Notes: a model not told the origin generated them from the letters alone. Counted from the stretch's first letter, positions 1-7,445 are shown. The stretch: 13,064 nt of DNA from CAZTZL01 sp964617625 (GCA_964617625.1 CAZTZL010000082.1:1-13064), one strand, 5' to 3'. Program-made: numbers and translations.

Positions 1-41
1 AGTTTCGGACTTTTTGTTATTCATATGAAATCCAATTTACC

Positions 42-70
42 TTGACTTTTGGGTGAAAGTTTTTTACATT
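42..70 (+). promoter_or_regulatory. sigma-70-type promoter of the tRNA-Thr gene
   Basis: TTGACT (42-47) is followed after a 17-base spacer by TACATT (65-70), a near-consensus pair. Transcription would start near 77, in a G/C-containing stretch, well before the tRNA at 153. The transcript would also cover the tRNA-like fragment at 121-144. The promoter is inferred from the sequence only. Confidence 0.55.
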
Positions 71-120
71 TTTTCGCCTGATGCGGATCTATTCTTACTG
101 TCCGGGTGTTTATTTAAAAA

Positions 121-144
121 GCCATCCTGGCTCAGCCAGTAGAG
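121..144 (+). pseudogene. degenerate tRNA 5'-half fragment
   Basis: This 24-base stretch matches the first 24 bases of the tRNA-Thr gene that begins at 153 at 19 of 24 positions. It covers the 5' acceptor strand, the first D-stem arm (GCTC), the D-loop and the start of the second D-stem arm. The similarity stops after GAG, and no anticodon arm, T-arm or 3' acceptor follows before the real tRNA begins. It is best read as a decayed partial tandem copy. Its acceptor strand GCCATCC could still pair with the genuine 3' strand GGGTGGC with one G-U pair. Confidence 0.5.
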
Positions 145-152
145 TTCTGAAT

Positions 153-228
153 GCCACCCTAGCTCAGATGGTAGAGCAGCTCACTCGTAATGAGCAGGTC
201 GTCGGTTCAATTCCGACGGGTGGCTCCA
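153..228 (+). tRNA. tRNA-Thr (anticodon CGT), CCA encoded
   Basis: All four arms fold without a mismatch. The acceptor is GCCACCC (153-159) with GGGTGGC (218-224). The D-stem is GCTC/GAGC (162-165 and 174-177). The anticodon stem is GCTCA/TGAGC (179-183 and 191-195), and the T-stem is GTCGG/CCGAC (201-205 and 213-217). The seven-base anticodon loop CTCGTAA (184-190) carries CGT at 186-188, reading the threonine codon ACG. The discriminator is T225, and CCA is encoded at 226-228. The loop has U36 and A37, the setting for t6A modification, whose first enzyme (TsaC) is encoded further along in this window. No terminator separates it from the next gene 37 bases downstream. Confidence 0.97.
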
Positions 229-265
229 ATATTAACCATATATGATTTTAAATTGCTGTTAAAAA

Positions 266-1219
266 ATGATTTCAAAAATGAAGATGTCCAAATTGATCCT
301 CCTTTTTTTCCTTCTACCGGTTTTATCTCTCTTAGCGGGATCAACGCAAAACGCGGGATTTGAATTCCTGCGTTCCGAGATCGGAGCCAGGCCGGTTGCC
401 ATGGCAGGAGCGTTTGTATCGGTTCCGGGGGATCTGCACGGGATCGCCTACAATCCGGCCAGTCTGGCCGGCGTTCAGGATCAGAGTATTGCCATCACGT
501 ATGTGGATCATCTGGCGGATTTTAAAGCGGGATATGTCGGTTTCGGCAAATCGATTCCCGATATCGGGATGATAGGTATTTCAATATCGTACATGAACTA
601 CGGCAGTATGCAGCGAACCGATATTTTGGGCAATGATCTCGGCAGTTTTACGCCGGGGGACATCCTTTTTTCGGGAACCTACGGACGCCGTTTCGGCGAG
701 AACCTGCACTGCGGCGCTTCGCTGAAGTTTATCCATTCAAAAATTGACCAGTATGTCGCCACGGCACTGGCCGGTGATCTGGGCGTGATTTACCGGATTC
801 CGGAAAAGGATGTGGACCTCGGCTTTTCCGTGCTGAATCTCGGCTCGTCCCTGAACGCCTTCATAGACGAACATGAAAAGTTGCCCGCCGAATACCGTGT
901 CGGCGTTTCAAACCGGCTGGCCCATCTTCCTCTGTTGATCAACCTGAATCTGATCAAGTATCAGGATCAGGACAGCAATTTCCTGGGCGGGATTTACTGG
1001 GCGCTTGGAGGGGAGTTCACACTTTCAGAAAATCTGTTTCTTCGGTGGGGATACAATTCACGCGGAATCGAAGAAAAAGTCAACAGCAACCGTGACCGGT
1101 TTGCCGGAGTGTCGCTTGGTCTGGGCATCCATTATCAAAAATACCGGTTCAACTACAGTTTTTCCTCGTACGGGCTGGTCGGGACGATCAATCAGCTGAC
1201 ATTCGAAACCAACCTTTAA
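266..1219 (+). CDS. PorV/PorQ-family outer-membrane beta-barrel protein
   Basis: This 317-residue protein has a hydrophobic signal peptide (residues 8-24) followed by the signature of the PorV/PorQ (FadL-like, UPF0164-type) family. The signature includes GARPVAMAGAFVSVPGD (40-56) and the nearby AYNPASLAG (61-69). The rest alternates in short amphipathic strands with frequent Gly and aromatic residues and ends in a strand-like tail (LTFETNL), as expected for a barrel. PorV and PorQ serve type IX secretion in Bacteroidota, but relatives are widespread in FCB bacteria without that system, and no other T9SS gene is visible here, so a specific role cannot be assigned. ATG codons at 266, 278 and 284 are all possible starts and none has a Shine-Dalgarno site. 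The gene lies 37 bases after the tRNA and ends before a strong terminator, so it may share the tRNA transcript. Confidence 0.85.
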   Translation: MISKMKMSKLILLFFLLPVLSLLAGSTQNAGFEFLRSEIGARPVAMAGAFVSVPGDLHGIAYNPASLAGVQDQSIAITYVDHLADFKAGYVGFGKSIPDIGMIGISISYMNYGSMQRTDILGNDLGSFTPGDILFSGTYGRRFGENLHCGASLKFIHSKIDQYVATALAGDLGVIYRIPEKDVDLGFSVLNLGSSLNAFIDEHEKLPAEYRVGVSNRLAHLPLLINLNLIKYQDQDSNFLGGIYWALGGEFTLSENLFLRWGYNSRGIEEKVNSNRDRFAGVSLGLGIHYQKYRFNYSFSSYGLVGTINQLTFETNL

Positions 1220-1245
1220 ATTTGGATATCCGAATAACAAAGTTT

Positions 1246-1270
1246 AAATCCCCGTAAGGGGATTTTTTTT
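1246..1270 (+). terminator. intrinsic terminator after the PorV/PorQ-like gene
   Basis: There is a perfect 8-bp stem, AAATCCCC (1246-1253) with GGGGATTT (1258-1265), and a GTAA loop. The T run continues to 1270. It lies 27 bases after the stop codon and separates the tRNA/barrel unit from the envelope operon. Confidence 0.88.
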
Positions 1271-1402
1271 ATATCTAAAAACATTCATTGGCAACCTCTT
1301 CATCCCGATTCATGAATTGTTCGGCAGTGTTTCAAGAGAATTCCCTTGCGTAAATATATCAAAATATGTACCTTTTTAATAAATTTATCCCGGATTGTGC
1401 GA

Positions 1403-2338
1403 ATGAAAAAACTTCATCAAATTCTATTGATTATTGTCATCGGGTTTTATTCCGTTTCCCTTTTAGCAGAAGGAGAATGGCGCCGATTGTTCCGGGGGCA
1501 GGTTGTCCTTTACTGTTATGAAAAAGATATGCGGTACGGGGATAAGATCATCTCGATTATTGATCAGGCACTGCCTGTGATGTCCGAACGTTTTGGTCTG
1601 CGCCTCCATTCAGAGGTCACGATTCTGGTGGCACCTTCCCAGAAGGTCTTTGACCGTATTACAGGAGGTCAAATTCCGGAATGGGGCATTGCAGCGGCCG
1701 AGCCGGAACAATCCATTATCTTTCTAAAATCTCCCCGATTCGCCCGTCCCGAAACTGATTTGAAAAGTGTGGTACTTCACGAACTGAGCCACGTATTGTT
1801 ATCCGCCGCTTCCGGAGGCAATTCAATCGACCGCTGGTTTGATGAAGGTCTCGCCATGACATTTTCCGAGGACAAAAGATTTTTTGAGACAATGAATCTG
1901 GCAAGAGCAGTCTTTTCCGGAGAAATTATAAAATTAAATAAAATTGATGATGTGCTGACATTTCGCAGACAAAAAGCCGGTCTGGCTTATCAGGAGTCGT
2001 TGTCGGCTGCACAATTCCTGATCGACAAGTTTGGCAGCGAAGCGCTTGCCGGAATTATCCGGGAAATCGGTCAAAACACGGGCATGGATGCGGCTATGCA
2101 ATCAGCAATCGGCATGGGATTTAAAGAGTTTGAAGACAGATGGTATCAAGCGATGAGGATTAAATACCGCTGGGCCGTTTTTCTGAATTTTCCTTTTCTG
2201 GTCAGCGTGTTGATGGTTGTGCTGTTTATTACCGCTTTTTTTATGACCCGGTTGCGGACGGAAAAGAGAAAAAAAATATTGGAGCAAGAGGATTTCTATG
2301 GATTCGAAACTATTGAAGACCATCAGGCATCGCATTGA
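1403..2338 (+). CDS. membrane-anchored peptidase-MA-like zinc metalloprotease
   Basis: This gluzincin-type metallopeptidase resembles the peptidase MA-like family. The zinc motif HELSH lies at residues 126-130, and the likely third ligand Glu148 is in WFDEGLA 18 residues later. A signal peptide or N-terminal membrane segment (1-22, ending in SLLA) is followed by about 230 extracytoplasmic residues. A transmembrane segment (about 257-281) and a basic cytoplasmic tail (TRLRTEKRKK) complete the protein, so the protease domain should face the periplasm. The start chosen is ATG 1403, because it begins directly with a canonical signal sequence (MKKLHQILLIIVIG). An in-frame TTG at 1346 would add 19 residues ahead of it and spoil this. 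No clear Shine-Dalgarno site or promoter was found in 1271-1402. The 3' end overlaps the acyltransferase gene by 41 bases in another frame, which suggests coupled translation. The substrate is unknown. Confidence 0.8.
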   Translation: MKKLHQILLIIVIGFYSVSLLAEGEWRRLFRGQVVLYCYEKDMRYGDKIISIIDQALPVMSERFGLRLHSEVTILVAPSQKVFDRITGGQIPEWGIAAAEPEQSIIFLKSPRFARPETDLKSVVLHELSHVLLSAASGGNSIDRWFDEGLAMTFSEDKRFFETMNLARAVFSGEIIKLNKIDDVLTFRRQKAGLAYQESLSAAQFLIDKFGSEALAGIIREIGQNTGMDAAMQSAIGMGFKEFEDRWYQAMRIKYRWAVFLNFPFLVSVLMVVLFITAFFMTRLRTEKRKKILEQEDFYGFETIEDHQASH

Positions 2339-3206
2339 GTATTATACATTCATGGGTTTTATTCTTGTTATCTGGCTGATTCCTCTGGAGATGGTTTTTA
2401 CGATCTCCAATCTGTTGGGCTGGTTCGTATATTCGGTCCTTCGCGTCAGACGAAAAGTGGTGTTAAAAAATCTCCGAATGGCGTTTCCCGAGAAATCCAT
2501 AAAAGAATTGAAAAATATCGGACTGAGAACGTATCAGAATTTTGCCAAGATGGTTTTTGAGTACAGCCGTTTCCCTCTTTTGAAAAAAGAAGCCGTGCTG
2601 TCTGACTGGGAAATCGAGGGCCGGGAACATCTGGACTGGGCATTGAAGCGCGGCAAAGGGGCCGTGATAGTCGCCGGACATTTCGGAAATTGGGAGTACA
2701 TGGGGGCGTGCCTGGCCCAGATGGGATACCCGATCGCCTTTCTCGTGGGAGAACAGCATAACAAACTTATTGATGATATGATGAACCAGAACCGGGAGAT
2801 CATGGGAAGTCGAATCATCCATATGGGTATCGCTGTTCGTGGTGTCATGAAAACGCTGAGGGACAATGGATTCATTGCACTACTCTCGGATCAGGATGCC
2901 GGAAGACAGGGTGTTTTTGTCAACTACTTCGGCAAACCGTCGTCCACACATCAGGGTCCTGCGATTTTTGCGCTTAAGACCGGAGCGCCGATTATTTTTG
3001 CAAGTGCGATCCGTCTTCCGCGCGGCCGGCACAAGATGGTGTTCGAACGGCTGTATCTCGATCATCTCGATGGAATTACGGATGAGAATATCCATAAAAC
3101 AACACAGGCGTATACGGCCTTATTGGAGAAAAAAGTTCGTGAATATCCGGATCACTGGTTCTGGATGCACCGGCGGTGGAAGCGCAAGCCTTTAAAGAGT
3201 CAATGA
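2298..3206 (+). CDS. LpxL/HtrB-family lipid A (lysophospholipid) acyltransferase
   Basis: This 302-residue protein has the usual length for a late lipid A acyltransferase. It has an N-terminal membrane segment (about 18-47) and then the catalytic H-x4-E box (HFGNWE, His128 and Glu133). Further family blocks are SDQDAG (197-202), the FGKPSSTHQGPA segment (211-222) and the terminal YPDHWFWMHRRWK (283-295). The family transfers an acyl chain from acyl-ACP to Kdo-lipid A precursors at the cytoplasmic face of the inner membrane. The acyl length and position cannot be predicted here. The start at 2298 is supported by AAGAGG at 2286-2291, six bases upstream, inside the preceding gene. Its TGA overlaps the ATG of the next gene (ATGA). 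The neighbouring GT9 genes support a lipooligosaccharide role. Confidence 0.9.
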   Translation: MDSKLLKTIRHRIEYYTFMGFILVIWLIPLEMVFTISNLLGWFVYSVLRVRRKVVLKNLRMAFPEKSIKELKNIGLRTYQNFAKMVFEYSRFPLLKKEAVLSDWEIEGREHLDWALKRGKGAVIVAGHFGNWEYMGACLAQMGYPIAFLVGEQHNKLIDDMMNQNREIMGSRIIHMGIAVRGVMKTLRDNGFIALLSDQDAGRQGVFVNYFGKPSSTHQGPAIFALKTGAPIIFASAIRLPRGRHKMVFERLYLDHLDGITDENIHKTTQAYTALLEKKVREYPDHWFWMHRRWKRKPLKSQ

Positions 3207-4264
3207 AAGATTATAAAGGGGAAACCTTTCAAAAGATTCTTGTTGTTCAAACCGCTTTTCCCGGTGATGTGGTTCTGGCACTTCCTGTGGCACGTGCCGC
3301 GAAAAAACTTTTACCGGAACCGGTCGTTCATTTTCTGGTCACTCCGGAGAGTGGAATACTTTTAAAAAATAATCCCGACATTGACAGGGTATGGTTCTTT
3401 GACAAGCGGGGAAAAGAGAGAACTCCCGGTTCGCTATTCAAACTGGCAAGGCGATTGAAAGACGAATCATTCGATTTGGCTCTAATACCCCATCGGTCGA
3501 TTCGGAGTGCCTTGCTTGTCTGGCTTGCCGGTATTCGTGTGCGAATCGGATTCCACCGGAGCGTCGGCGCTTTCCTGTTTACGGATGTGGTGCGTTATCC
3601 TGCAGACATTCATGAAGTTGACCGGAATCTCAAATTGCTTGAAATTGTCGGCTGGCAGGGAGAATCTCCGAAACCGGAACTCTATCCCGGCCCGGAAGAG
3701 AAAGCAGAGGTGGACCGGTTTTTCCGTGAACACGGAATCCGTCCGGACGAAATGTTGGCCGCTGCGGCACCGGGTTCGGTCTGGCCGACCAAGCGCTGGC
3801 CGTCCGAACGTTTTGCCGAAGTGGCCCTAAAACTCTGGCAGAAAAAACAGGTCCGGACGGTTTTAATCGGCGGGCCGTCGGATCTCGGTCTAGGTGATAT
3901 AATCACCCGGCTGTCCGGGAAAGCCGTTATCAACGGTATGGGCCGGTTCAGTCTTTTGGGTTCAGCCGAGTTGATCAGCAGATGCCGGGTCATCCTGACC
4001 AACGACAGCGCGCCTCTCCATCTATCTGTCGGCGTGGGGACACCTGTCGTTGCGGTTTTCGGGCCGACACTGCCCCGATTCGGATTCGCTCCGTTCGGTG
4101 TGAGACATACAATCATCGAGAGGGAACTGGTCTGCCGTCCCTGTGGTATTCACGGAGGCCGGCGCTGTCCGAAAGGACATTTTCAATGTATGACAACCAT
4201 CTCTTCCGAAGAGGTATCTCAAACGATATTCAAATATTTGGACGATGACAAGCCGAATCATTAA
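3203..4264 (+). CDS. GT9 heptosyltransferase-like glycosyltransferase (WaaF type)
   Basis: This 353-residue family 9 glycosyltransferase would transfer a heptose or related sugar from a nucleotide donor to the lipopolysaccharide inner core. The N-terminal domain begins with ILVVQTAFPGDVVLALPV, where Asp22 occupies the family's acidic position. The C-terminal domain holds PGSVWPTKRWP (190-200), NDSAPLHLSVGVGTPVVAVF (267-286) and a cysteine cluster (Cys311, 314, 322, 329) of the CxxC...C...C kind common in heptosyltransferases. The start is set at ATG 3203, which forms a 4-base ATGA overlap with the acyltransferase stop. An in-frame ATG at 3176 would overlap it by 31 bases. Its 3' end overlaps tsaC by 20 bases. 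The sugar and acceptor are not determined. Confidence 0.9.
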   Translation: MKDYKGETFQKILVVQTAFPGDVVLALPVARAAKKLLPEPVVHFLVTPESGILLKNNPDIDRVWFFDKRGKERTPGSLFKLARRLKDESFDLALIPHRSIRSALLVWLAGIRVRIGFHRSVGAFLFTDVVRYPADIHEVDRNLKLLEIVGWQGESPKPELYPGPEEKAEVDRFFREHGIRPDEMLAAAAPGSVWPTKRWPSERFAEVALKLWQKKQVRTVLIGGPSDLGLGDIITRLSGKAVINGMGRFSLLGSAELISRCRVILTNDSAPLHLSVGVGTPVVAVFGPTLPRFGFAPFGVRHTIIERELVCRPCGIHGGRRCPKGHFQCMTTISSEEVSQTIFKYLDDDKPNH

Positions 4265-4904
4265 AATCGATATAAAGAATATGGAGGGATCCCTTTTTGA
4301 CCGGATTGCCGAATTGTTCGACCGGGGAGGCGTCATCGGATATCCCACAGAAACCGTGTACGGTCTGGGGGGTGATACCATGAACGTAACTGCCGTCCGC
4401 CGGATATTCGAATTGAAAGGACGGGAAACTCAAAAACCGTTTCTCTGTCTGGTCCATAATAAGGAGAGATTGGGCCCGGTTGTGGACCGGGTTTCCGAAA
4501 AAGCGGAAAAATTGATGGATCTGTTCTGGCCCGGTCCCCTGACGTTGATTTTTCCGGTTTCTGAAAAACTTCCGGACCTTTTACGGAGTGGTTCCGGCAA
4601 GATTGGAATCCGGGTTTCAAGTGATCCGATCTGTCAAAAGCTGACGGAGAAATATAAAAATCCCATTGTATCCACGAGCGCCAATCGCTCCGGGCAGAAA
4701 CCCGGCCGGACAGCCGGGGAAGTTATGGAATATTTTGGCAATGATCTCGATCTTGTTCTGGATGGAGGAGTGCGAAACGATATGATGCCATCCACTATTC
4801 TGGATATGGTTGAAGATCCTCCCCGCGTGATCAGGGAAGGGGCCGTTCCCATAGAACGGATAAAAAATATCATAGGAGATATTGTTGAGCCGGAAACCGT
4901 TTAG
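4245..4904 (+). CDS. tsaC: L-threonylcarbamoyladenylate synthase (YrdC domain)
   Basis: It makes threonylcarbamoyl-AMP from threonine, bicarbonate and ATP, the first step of tRNA t6A37 synthesis in the cytoplasm. Visible family blocks are IGYPTETVYGLGGD (31-44), KGRETQKPF (58-66), FWPGPLTL (94-101), GKIGIRVS (118-125), STSANRSG (143-150) and PSTILDM with RVIREGAVP near the C-terminus. At 219 residues it consists of the YrdC domain alone (TsaC size), without the extra C-terminal domain of Sua5. The start at 4245 lies inside the end of the GT9 gene, and ATG 4281 is an alternative. It overlaps the phosphatase gene downstream. The TsaC/Sua5-phosphatase pairing recalls the ywlC...ywlE region of Bacillus subtilis. 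Confidence 0.93.
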   Translation: MTSRIIKIDIKNMEGSLFDRIAELFDRGGVIGYPTETVYGLGGDTMNVTAVRRIFELKGRETQKPFLCLVHNKERLGPVVDRVSEKAEKLMDLFWPGPLTLIFPVSEKLPDLLRSGSGKIGIRVSSDPICQKLTEKYKNPIVSTSANRSGQKPGRTAGEVMEYFGNDLDLVLDGGVRNDMMPSTILDMVEDPPRVIREGAVPIERIKNIIGDIVEPETV

Positions 4905-5373
4905 AGTTCTTTTTGTTTGTACCGGAAACAGCTGCCGGAGTCCGATGGCAGAGGGCATCCTCAAAAACCTGCTGAGAAAAAACGGGGTCACTGATATCAT
5001 CGTGAGTTCCGCCGGAACGTTTGCTCCTTCCGGGATGAAACCGACCAATTATGCCCTTATGACAACCATCGAAAGGGGTGTCGATATTACGCAGCACATC
5101 TCTCGTGTTTTAACGGAGCGGATGATCAACGAATCCGATCTTGTGTTTGTTATGGAATATGAACACCTGAATTCGATTCAAAAGCTGGTACCGGATGCAA
5201 AAGGGAAAATCTATCTTCTGAAAGCTTTCGGGGAAAACGGCCGCGGAGAAGAAATAGCCGATCCCATCGGGTATGACCTGGATTTTTACAGGAGATGTTA
5301 TCAGGATCTGGAAAATGAAATCCGGAGGATTTTCCCGGAGATTTTAAAAATGGCTGATCAATCACAGGCTTAA
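4885..5373 (+). CDS. low-molecular-weight protein phosphatase, YwlE-like
   Basis: The P-loop VCTGNSCRSP (11-20) gives the C-x5-R phosphatase signature (Cys12, Arg18), and the general acid is Asp126 in ADPIG. At 162 residues with the SSAGTFAPSG block (41-50), it resembles YwlE of Bacillus subtilis, a protein-arginine phosphatase, more than classical tyrosine phosphatases. YwlE has Thr in the P-loop position where tyrosine phosphatases have Ile. This protein has Ser16 there, so substrate choice is open. The resolving cysteine pair of thioredoxin-linked arsenate reductases is missing and the P-loop ends in SP rather than SQ, which argues against ArsC. The start is TTG 4885, six bases after GGAG (4875-4878). 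TTG 4882 is in frame but too close to that site. The gene overlaps tsaC by 20 bases. Confidence 0.88.
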   Translation: MSRKPFRVLFVCTGNSCRSPMAEGILKNLLRKNGVTDIIVSSAGTFAPSGMKPTNYALMTTIERGVDITQHISRVLTERMINESDLVFVMEYEHLNSIQKLVPDAKGKIYLLKAFGENGRGEEIADPIGYDLDFYRRCYQDLENEIRRIFPEILKMADQSQA

Positions 5374-5386
5374 TCAAGAAGATAAT

Positions 5387-6439
5387 ATGGATAAATCAAT
5401 CAACCGTATCCTCGTGATTCGGACCGATAAGATCGGCGATGTGGTTTTATCGCTGCCAGTGGTTTCGGCCCTTCGGAACTGTTATCCCGAATCAACTATC
5501 GCGATGATGGTTCAGCCCGGCGTGCGTGAAATCGTCGAGGATTATCCCGGTCTGAATTCGGTTTTATACGATACACCGGAGGATCACAATCTACAGGGAT
5601 TTATCCGGCTGATTCGGACTTTCAAGCAAGGAAGTTTCGATGCGGCATTGCTTCTGCATCCGACTCTTCGTCTTGCACTGGCAATGGTGTTCGCAGGGAT
5701 TCCGATCCGGATCGGGACAGGGTATCGTTTCTATTCTTTGTTATTTAACCGGCGGATTATCGAGCACCGGAAAGACAGCCGGCGCCATGAAATCGAATAC
5801 AATCTCTCTCTGGCCGAAGCAATCGGAGCGGACGTTTCCGAAATTTTGTTCCGAATCCATGTTCTGCCTGAAGCAATCGACCGGGTTACTGAAATTTTAA
5901 ATGAAATGGGGGTCGAGCCGGACAGACCACTTGTCGTCCTACATCCGGGCAGCAAGGGATCGGCCCTGGAATGGCCCCGCCGTGCATTCGGGGAGCTTGC
6001 CGAGCGCCTGACTACCGAACTGAACGCACAGGTGATCCTGACCGGTGGAAAAGGGGAACAGGGTGTGATCGACGAAGTGCTTCGCCCGGTTTCCGAAAAA
6101 GTGTGGACGCTTGTCGATTCCCTGACATTAAAAGAATTAGTCGCCCTTTTAAAAAAGGCTGATCTCGTTATTGCCAACAGTACGGGTCCGCTTCATCTGG
6201 CAGCCGCCGTGGGGACGACCGTCATCGGAATTTATCCTCCCTGTGCTCCCATGCACGCCCGGCGCTGGGGGCCTTACGGACAATTGGAAAATGTTCTTAT
6301 CCCTGTTGTCCCTGAATGCCGGCGATGCGTGAAAGCATCCTGTGTCTACTGGAACTGCATGGAAGCTGTTTCCGTGGGTCGTGTATTTCAACTGGCCGGA
6401 GAAAAACTTCATAAGAGGGTTTTCAATGCTGTTGGATAA
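5387..6439 (+). CDS. second GT9 heptosyltransferase-like glycosyltransferase
   Basis: This 350-residue GT9 enzyme is distinct from the one at 3203. It opens with ILVIRTDKIGDVVLSLPV (8-25), with Asp18 at the family's acidic site. The C-terminal nucleotide-sugar domain has HPGSKGSALEWP (186-197) and NSTGPLHLAAAVGT (264-277). It ends with a cysteine cluster (Cys311, 314, 319, 324) that is spaced differently from that of its neighbour. Two non-identical GT9 genes in one operon suggest two successive core sugars, as with WaaC and WaaF, but which sugar each adds is not shown. A purine-rich AAGAAGA precedes the ATG, and the gene lies 13 bases after the phosphatase gene. Its end overlaps the DUF3108 gene by 14 bases. 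Confidence 0.9.
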   Translation: MDKSINRILVIRTDKIGDVVLSLPVVSALRNCYPESTIAMMVQPGVREIVEDYPGLNSVLYDTPEDHNLQGFIRLIRTFKQGSFDAALLLHPTLRLALAMVFAGIPIRIGTGYRFYSLLFNRRIIEHRKDSRRHEIEYNLSLAEAIGADVSEILFRIHVLPEAIDRVTEILNEMGVEPDRPLVVLHPGSKGSALEWPRRAFGELAERLTTELNAQVILTGGKGEQGVIDEVLRPVSEKVWTLVDSLTLKELVALLKKADLVIANSTGPLHLAAAVGTTVIGIYPPCAPMHARRWGPYGQLENVLIPVVPECRRCVKASCVYWNCMEAVSVGRVFQLAGEKLHKRVFNAVG

Positions 6440-7307
6440 AAAAAAGATTGCGGGTTTGTTAAGCCTGTTCGTTTTGCTGGGATCCGATATCTTCGGTCAG
6501 GGCCAGAATGCGGACCAGGATTCTTTGACAGCAATCACAGATTCGCTCGACTATTCACAACCCGATTCGCTGGAAACCGTTCTTGATGAAGATACACTTT
6601 CCAGTACATTCCAGGTTACGAAAGCGGAGAACCGGGCATTTCAGGTGGGGGAACTTCTCGTTTTTGACGTGGCCTACGGTTTCGTGATTGCGGGTAGCGC
6701 GGTCATGGCGATTCCCGATACGCAGCGGATTCACAACCGGCCGTGTTATCGAATCATGACAGAAGCAAGATCGAGCAAGTTCTTTTCGAAAATATTTCAA
6801 GTCAGGGACCGGGTCGTCTCTTTCGTCGATATGGAAGGGCTGTTCCCGTGGAGGTTCGAGAAGCATCTTCGCGAAGGCAAATACCGTTCTGATCAAATCA
6901 TTCACTTTGATCAGGTTAACCATCTCGCCATCGACGGGAAAGACACGGTAAAAGTCCCTCCGTTCATTCAGGGCATCCTCTCTTCTTTTTACTATATCAG
7001 AACACTGGATTTGAAAGTCGGAAAACCTATCGACATCGATAATTACGGGGACGGCAAGATCTATCCTCTCAGGGTGCTTGTACTAAAGAAAGAAAAGATC
7101 GAGGTGCCGGCCGGTACATTTCGGTGCATCGTTGTTGAACCGGTTATGCGCGTGGAAGGCATTTTTAATCAAACGGGACAATTGAGAATCTGGCTGACCG
7201 ATGATGAGAGAAGGATGCCGGTGTTGATGAAAAGCAAAGTGCTGATCGGATCGATTGACGCCAGATTGAGGAAAATCGGGAACGTGAATAAGAACAAAAG
7301 TGAATAA
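6426..7307 (+). CDS. DUF3108 envelope protein with signal peptide
   Basis: This 293-residue protein has an N-terminal signal peptide (about 1-24, ending ...DIFGQ). It is followed by a Ser/Asp-rich linker with repeated DSL units (32-34, 39-41, 47-49) and then a DUF3108-type domain (about 70-283). The domain includes GELLVFDVAYGFVIAGSA (75-92), an FSKIFQVRD block, IDNYGDGKIYPLRV (204-217) and VPAGTFRCIVVEP (227-239). DUF3108 proteins are predicted periplasmic or surface beta-rich proteins of undefined function, often near envelope genes. The start at ATG 6426 is firm, because AAGAGGG (6413-6419) lies six bases upstream and the signal peptide begins there. An upstream in-frame ATG at 6342 lies deep in the GT9 gene. 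This is the last gene of the overlapping envelope operon. Confidence 0.85.
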   Translation: MLLDKKKIAGLLSLFVLLGSDIFGQGQNADQDSLTAITDSLDYSQPDSLETVLDEDTLSSTFQVTKAENRAFQVGELLVFDVAYGFVIAGSAVMAIPDTQRIHNRPCYRIMTEARSSKFFSKIFQVRDRVVSFVDMEGLFPWRFEKHLREGKYRSDQIIHFDQVNHLAIDGKDTVKVPPFIQGILSSFYYIRTLDLKVGKPIDIDNYGDGKIYPLRVLVLKKEKIEVPAGTFRCIVVEPVMRVEGIFNQTGQLRIWLTDDERRMPVLMKSKVLIGSIDARLRKIGNVNKNKSE

Positions 7308-7354
7308 CAAATAGTGATTTTCGATTTTTGAAGGAAACCATAAGAGGAATTCAC

Positions 7355-7393
7355 TTCGTAAATCATTATTGGATGTTCGTTATTCGTAAATCA
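7355..7393 (+). repeat. 11-base direct repeat in the intergenic region
   Basis: TTCGTAAATCA occurs at 7355-7365 and again at 7383-7393, 28 bases apart (near three helical turns). It lies in the otherwise featureless AT-rich gap 7308-7499 after the envelope operon. It could be a pair of regulator sites for the downstream genes or chance. No terminator hairpin is visible in this gap. Confidence 0.3.
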
Positions 7394-7445
7394 AAATAAA
7401 ATAATACAAGGCATGAATTGCAAAAAGTAAGTGAGAATGTCTGAT

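Noticed and set aside
266..1219. Evidence for a type IX secretion system
   Set aside because: Only a PorV/PorQ-family barrel is present. Relatives occur without T9SS, and no other component or C-terminal sorting domain is seen; the GH51 protein also lacks such a domain.
1346..1402. TTG start at 1346 for the peptidase gene
   Set aside because: It would place 19 charged or mixed residues before a canonical signal peptide that begins exactly at ATG 1403.
4885..5373. Arsenate reductase (ArsC) assignment from CTGNSCRS
   Set aside because: The P-loop continues with P rather than Q, and the redox cysteine pair required by thioredoxin-linked ArsC is absent.
6342..6425. Upstream ATG start for the DUF3108 protein
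   Set aside because: It lies 98 bases inside the GT9 gene. The ATG at 6426 has a strong AAGAGGG site and starts the signal peptide.
7410..7421. GG...GC arrangement resembling a -24/-12 sigma-54 promoter upstream of the DHS-like gene
   Set aside because: The GG and GC are 10 rather than 12 bases apart, and sigma-54 promoters do not tolerate that spacing.
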